This document shows, in pieces, positions 32,561 to 36,612 of a DNA stretch of 36,612 bases (position 1 is its first letter; the number at the start of each line of letters is the position of its first letter). Source of the stretch: CAYGVT01 sp964353355 (lineage in GTDB: Archaea > Thermoplasmatota > DTKX01 > GCA-020343715); the NCBI GenBank assembly GCA_964353355.1, contig CAYGVT010000165.1, positions 1 to 36,612 of the forward strand, in the 5' to 3' direction. The position numbers were made by a program, and so were the translations under genes. The notes below the pieces were generated by a model that worked only from the letters and a program-made list of their open reading frames with translations, was not told where the DNA came from and did no database searches.

Positions 32561-35500
32561 CCCATCACCGTCCCGAGCAACGTGCCAACGGGCGCGGGCA
32601 CGAGCAGCCTGTGAGCTCCGTCGACCGCCCCCAGCGCGATGCCGTTCGTGTGCGACCTGGGCGCGTCCGCGAGGTCGAGCGGTAGCTCCAGGACCATGAC
32701 GCTCGCCTCGTGGGCGCTGCCCCCCCCGAGCGAGAGCGAGCCCTCGAACGCGAGCTGCAGCGCGCCCGCGCGCAGGTCGTCCAGGTCGATGAGGGGGTAG
32801 ACGCCGAACACCATGTGCACGCGCACCGTGAGCGACCGCAGGTCCTTGACGGCGAGGTCGACCCTGTCAATGACCAGGTCCTCGGAGTAGGGCAGCGAGT
32901 CGATGCGCAGGTGCGCGAACGAGAGCGACCCGGCGACCACGCGCCACTCGTCGCCCGAGGGCGTCATCGTGACCCCCCGCGCGTCGCGTGCGTCGAGGTG
33001 GACGTCGGCCTTGCTGCCGATGGCGTGGCCCCCGACGTCCGCGAGCACGTCGAGGCCGTCGGAGGACGCGTCCATCGCCACGAGCGGCAGGTTCGCGACG
33101 GGCGAGGCCGCGTCCATGTCGAACGTCCCGGGCGGCTGCACGCTGAGCGACATGGCCCTCGGGATGTCGTGGATGGTGACGGTGGCGGAGTGGGCGAACT
33201 CGCCCCTGAGGTCGCGCGAGAGCTTGACGAAAGCGAACTCGAGGGGCGCGGACAGCTCGGCGGAGAGGGCGACCCCGCCCTCGTAGGCGAAGTCCAGCTC
33301 GAATGACCCCGGCAGGCGTGGCAGCAGCACCTCCACGGTCGACAGTTGCGGCTCGCGCGAGCGCATGCGCGCGTGGACCGCCCCGAGGGGCACGCTGGAC
33401 ACAAGGTCGATGCTGCCGCTCATCCGGCCCCCGACTCTCATGTCGGTCGCCAGGTCGAGCCCGACCGTGAGGTCCATGGGGGATGTGAGCCCCTCCATGT
33501 ACAGCCACACGTCGCGGGCCGCCCCGCCGGACGTGAGCGACAGCCCGTCGAGCTCGAAGAGCACATGTGGATGCTCGGGGGCGTAGCCTGCGAGCCTGAG
33601 GCGCAGCTTGGTCGTGTCGCCCACGGTGCCGACCGAGATGGAGGCCTCGGGCGGCAGTCCCGTGAGGTAGACCTTGGCGTCGAGCAGGACCTCGCCCGCC
33701 GAGGGGACCATGTGGACGATGGCGCCGTGCGCCCACTGCGCCGGCGGCACGTCCGCGGCGCCCTCGTGGCGCGCCTCCGCGACAAGGTCTAGCCCGCCCT
33801 GCACGGTGTAGTTGAGCGCGATGTCCTCGGAGAACGTGCCGAGACCCGCGACGGCGGTCGTCGAGATGTCCGAGACGGCCTCGAGGACGTCGTCCCCGAG
33901 CTCCGATATCCTCTCGACGATGGTCGCGAACTCGAGCACGGAGGTCATGTCGGACAGCGACGGGAACTCGAGGCCGCCCAGGCCCAGGATGTCTGTGATG
34001 TCGGATTCCACCGCCGTCGGCAGCGGGTCGAGCCTCGCGCGCACGAACAGGCGCTCGGTCCGGTCGTCGATGAGGACGCCGAACGGGCCCCCGCCAGTGC
34101 GCAGCGACACGTGGTTCGTGTCGCGCCTGAACCGCGCCTCGCCGAGGCCGGAGACGCGCACCGACGCCGCGGCCGTGCCGTCCTCGGCGATCTCGACCAG
34201 CAGGTGGTCGCCCGCCATCGTGCGCACGCCCCTGTCGGCTATCTGCAGCTCGAGGGAGCCGATGGCGCCGGGCGCCGCCGACATGCCCGAATCGTCCTCG
34301 CCCTGGTAGACGACCAGGTCGCCGGGGAGGGATTCGACGAGCAGCCTCAGGTACTTGCCGCGGATGGCGGAGGTGTAGACCACGCGGTCGACCGCGCCGT
34401 CGGCGCGGTAGGTGAGCGTGTCCTCCGCGAGGTCGACCGAGACGTTGTGCGGGACGTTCGAGAAGTAGAGCGACGCGTTCGCGTCCGCGCCCGGGTCGAT
34501 GAAGAGCGCCCGGAGCTCGCGGTTGTACATGGACTCGAGGTCGACGTGCTTCGCCCCCACGAACGACGAGTGGAACGCCCGCACGTCGAGCAGGCGGCCC
34601 GAGAACGATGTCTGGACCATCTTGCCGGTGAGGTTGGGGAACGACTCGTTGTAGAAGGCGAAGAAGTCCGAGCTGGGGTCGACCGTCAGGTGGTGGCCGG
34701 AGGACAGCCAGAAGTCGAGCCGCCCCAGACCCGGGCCGGACCCGGGCATCTCGAGGGTCGTGTAGCCCTTGCGGTCGGGCATGTTGAGGATGTTCTGCGG
34801 CAGCGACCGCAGCGTGCGGCCGATGGTGAAGAGCTTGGAGCTGATGCGCACCATGAGCGTGTCGAGCATCTGGGGCACGACGTTGCGGACGGTGCGGTCG
34901 GGCTCGAGGGCGGCGAAGGCCTGGCCCCCGATGTCGAGCGTGCCGTTGAGCCACAGCTCCCTGGGCAGGTCCGCGAGCTCGACGTGGCTGTGCAGGAACG
35001 CGTCGCGCCGGTCCTTCCCGAAGAACTCCCACTCGTCGAACAGGATGACTCCCACGCGCTCGGACGTCGTGTAGTGGACCTTGGACACGCCGCCCACGCT
35101 CTCGGTGACATTGTCTATCTTCACCCGGAAGCTGCGGGGCATGTCCTCCACGGCGCCGCGCGCCTGCGTGTAGTTGTCGCCCCGGTCGTCCACGTACTCG
35201 AGCACGAGGCGGCTCGGGAGGTCGGCCGTCCAGTTGAGGTGGTCGAAGCTGCGGTTGAACGCGGGGCTGTCGAGCCACAGCATGAACGTGTTCGGGAGGC
35301 TCGAGTAGAGCAGGGACGGATGCAGCCTCACGGTGAGCCAGGAGGCCGAATCGAGCTTGGCCTCCACGCCCGGCTCCGGGGTGAGGATGCGAAGGTAGCC
35401 GAGGCTCGCGTTCAGGCGGGTCACGGGCTCGTCGACCGTGCTGCTCAGCCTGTAGGGGCCGGACAGGTCAGTGAGCATGGTCCCGTTCCCGATGGACGCG

Positions 35501-36306
35501 TTGGTGAGCAGGTCCAGCAGCCGGGAGAGGAGCTCGCCAGGGCTCGCGCCGACCTCGACTCTGTCGGTCGTGATCTTGAGGACCGCCCGTCCTGGCAGCC
35601 GGTCGAGCCCGTACTCGAGGAACCAGGTGTAGTTGATCTCGTTGTACCGGAACCACTTCATGAAAGTCGTGTTGATGGGCAGCGCGGCCGAGCCGGGGTC
35701 GAGGCGCTCTATCTCCGCGGCCAGGCCGGAGCCCCGGAACTCGACGGCGAACTTCGGCGGGATGATGCTGCCGCTCCAGTTCCACCGGTCCCTCACGGGC
35801 GCGAGGCGCAGCCGCACGTCGTTGCCCGAGGCGTCGCCCGTTCCCGTGTCGTTGTCGATGTTGACGTAGGCCCAAGCAACGTCCGCCAGCAAGTTGGGCA
35901 TCAGCCGGACGGAGACCCAGTTTATGTAAGGGCCGCTGCGCACCTTCACCATGACCATCAAGGGCTGGTCGAAGATGAGGTCCAGGAAGTTGGTCAAGTT
36001 GGAGTAGGGGCTCTGCGAGATGCCCTCGAGGACCGTGGGGTAGGGCGCGGGGGGAGGGACGTCGTCGCGCAGCTGGTAGTCGCCCGTCGCGGGCGTGCGG
36101 GCCGCGTCGAGCCCCACGACCCCGGAGAGCGCCAGGGAGGCGGCGTCCACGACCTCGGGCTCGCCCAGCGCGGCCGTCTCGTTGGCCTGGACCCCCTTCA
36201 TCGTGCCGAGCACGCCGTAATCGGGCGGCGCGGGCACCTCGAGCGCGCCCCCGGGGGCCGCGGAGATCGCCGGGGCGGCCATGGCCAGCAGGAGCAGGGC
36301 GGTCAC
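32557..36306 (-). CDS. Large exported beta-rich repeat protein of unknown family
   Basis: This predicts 1249 residues from GTG 36306. A hydrophobic N-terminus with an AAPAISA-type cleavage site suggests export; positive charges lie upstream in the same open frame but no standard start is there. The rest is rich in beta strands. A motif of an aliphatic residue, Pro and then alternating aliphatics (LPGRAVLKI, LPSRLVLEY, MPRSFRVKI, LPRELWLNG, LPGDLVVYQ, LPGSFELDF, IPRAMSLSV) recurs through its length, as in a beta-solenoid or lipid-transfer-like rod. No catalytic motif and no C-terminal helix are clear. NxT/NxS sites are frequent in the N-terminal half. The stop overlaps the 221-residue membrane-protein gene. 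No known family is recognised; function is open. Confidence 0.75.
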   Translation of the reverse strand: MTALLLLAMAAPAISAAPGGALEVPAPPDYGVLGTMKGVQANETAALGEPEVVDAASLALSGVVGLDAARTPATGDYQLRDDVPPPAPYPTVLEGISQSPYSNLTNFLDLIFDQPLMVMVKVRSGPYINWVSVRLMPNLLADVAWAYVNIDNDTGTGDASGNDVRLRLAPVRDRWNWSGSIIPPKFAVEFRGSGLAAEIERLDPGSAALPINTTFMKWFRYNEINYTWFLEYGLDRLPGRAVLKITTDRVEVGASPGELLSRLLDLLTNASIGNGTMLTDLSGPYRLSSTVDEPVTRLNASLGYLRILTPEPGVEAKLDSASWLTVRLHPSLLYSSLPNTFMLWLDSPAFNRSFDHLNWTADLPSRLVLEYVDDRGDNYTQARGAVEDMPRSFRVKIDNVTESVGGVSKVHYTTSERVGVILFDEWEFFGKDRRDAFLHSHVELADLPRELWLNGTLDIGGQAFAALEPDRTVRNVVPQMLDTLMVRISSKLFTIGRTLRSLPQNILNMPDRKGYTTLEMPGSGPGLGRLDFWLSSGHHLTVDPSSDFFAFYNESFPNLTGKMVQTSFSGRLLDVRAFHSSFVGAKHVDLESMYNRELRALFIDPGADANASLYFSNVPHNVSVDLAEDTLTYRADGAVDRVVYTSAIRGKYLRLLVESLPGDLVVYQGEDDSGMSAAPGAIGSLELQIADRGVRTMAGDHLLVEIAEDGTAAASVRVSGLGEARFRRDTNHVSLRTGGGPFGVLIDDRTERLFVRARLDPLPTAVESDITDILGLGGLEFPSLSDMTSVLEFATIVERISELGDDVLEAVSDISTTAVAGLGTFSEDIALNYTVQGGLDLVAEARHEGAADVPPAQWAHGAIVHMVPSAGEVLLDAKVYLTGLPPEASISVGTVGDTTKLRLRLAGYAPEHPHVLFELDGLSLTSGGAARDVWLYMEGLTSPMDLTVGLDLATDMRVGGRMSGSIDLVSSVPLGAVHARMRSREPQLSTVEVLLPRLPGSFELDFAYEGGVALSAELSAPLEFAFVKLSRDLRGEFAHSATVTIHDIPRAMSLSVQPPGTFDMDAASPVANLPLVAMDASSDGLDVLADVGGHAIGSKADVHLDARDARGVTMTPSGDEWRVVAGSLSFAHLRIDSLPYSEDLVIDRVDLAVKDLRSLTVRVHMVFGVYPLIDLDDLRAGALQLAFEGSLSLGGGSAHEASVMVLELPLDLADAPRSHTNGIALGAVDGAHRLLVPAPVGTLLGTVMG

Positions 36307-36612
36307 CGCCAGCGCGGAGCGTCGCAGCAGCCCCCTGCGAAGGGCACGCCGGGCGCGTCCCAGGGCCAGTGAGACCGCATCCAGTCCTTCCAGGTAATCG
36401 CCACCAGCGGGCCATGGGAGGGCCTCGCCACCTTCGGATTACGCTGCTGGACGGATATACCTTTGCCCGACGACCACCGCGGGCCGAACGCCCGCCGGGG
36501 CCCTTCCGATGATGCCTGGCTCACGGGCGACGGCCGGTGCCATGCGCGGTCCCACCCTCCCATTCCCCCAACTCCCCCGACCCCCAACCCCCCCCTCCGA
36601 CCCCCAACCCCC
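36307..36612. other. Upstream region of the 1249-residue protein gene and C-rich window edge
   Basis: A minus-strand TATA (GGTATATCC, 36453-36461) predicts a transcript start near 36430 and a leader of about 120 bases before GTG 36306. The frame is open back to a TAA near 36437, but no ATG, GTG or TTG occurs in it. Nothing else coding is seen from 36462 on. The last 50 bases (about 36560-36612) are runs of five or more C separated by AA, GA or T. Confidence 0.5.
36562..36612 (-). repeat. Run of G5 tracts on the minus strand
   Basis: Six or more runs of at least five C on the plus strand, separated by AA, GA and T, give G5 tracts on the minus strand. A G-quadruplex is expected on the minus strand. 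The block reaches the window edge. Confidence 0.6.

Noticed and set aside
32867..36415. Long overlapping frames in the same and opposite directions across the 1249-residue gene, one with ATG at 36415
   Set aside because: They give Arg/Pro/Ala-rich sequence without strand or domain periodicity. The chosen frame has a signal peptide, glycosylation sites and a coupled downstream start.
1..36612. CRISPR array, rRNA genes or prophage
   Set aside because: No regularly spaced repeats, no rRNA-like segment and no phage structural genes were seen.

Overview
The window looks like a piece of a high-GC archaeal chromosome, probably a Thermoplasmatota-like lineage; the lineage is an inference from overall flavour. 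Archaeal identity rests on an aIF5A gene and a deoxyhypusine synthase, a tRNA-Phe interrupted by a bulge-helix-bulge intron, TATA boxes about 26 bases upstream of several starts with little or no leader, and NAD kinase/phosphatase and JAMM genes of archaeal type. Start codons fall into two classes: leaderless, including GTG, and leadered with a Shine-Dalgarno sequence.

Layout. 0-3 kb: the tail of an unknown gene, a small helical protein, a saccharopine-dehydrogenase-like oxidoreductase, and a two-gene operon pairing a two-helix membrane protein with a prokaryotic YEATS-domain protein. 3-17 kb: three giant cell-surface proteins, each with a signal peptide and a C-terminal membrane anchor: a kelch/Ig protein, a multi-domain protein with an embedded papain/C39-like cysteine peptidase domain, and a ten-repeat beta-sandwich stalk protein. 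A phytoene-desaturase/retinol-saturase-like flavoprotein lies between the first two. 17-24 kb: housekeeping genes, namely deoxyhypusine synthase, a TIM-barrel isomerase-like protein, a CNNM/CorC-type membrane protein, an overlapping operon of IMPase-like phosphatase, NAD kinase and JAMM peptidase, then aIF5A followed by agmatinase. 24-27 kb: a secreted/membrane protein, MscL, and an intact IS5-like insertion sequence with 16-bp inverted repeats, a 7-bp target duplication, a DDE transposase and a divergent 53-codon DUF2080-like gene. 27-36.6 kb: a PPC-repeat surface protein, a DEAD-box helicase with a DbpA-like C-terminus and a DEAS motif II, the intron-containing tRNA-Phe, a small membrane protein, and a 1249-residue exported beta-rich protein of no recognised family.

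Genes that appear to work together. aIF5A, deoxyhypusine synthase and agmatinase connect polyamine synthesis to hypusine modification. The phosphatase and NAD kinase may set the NAD/NADP balance. The 2TM and pYEATS genes form a candidate membrane-linked sensing or conflict module. The 1249-residue protein and the 221-residue membrane protein overlap by ATGA and probably act together at the cell surface. The best candidates for undescribed biology are the 2TM/pYEATS pair, the surface protein with the buried peptidase domain, and the 1249/221 pair.
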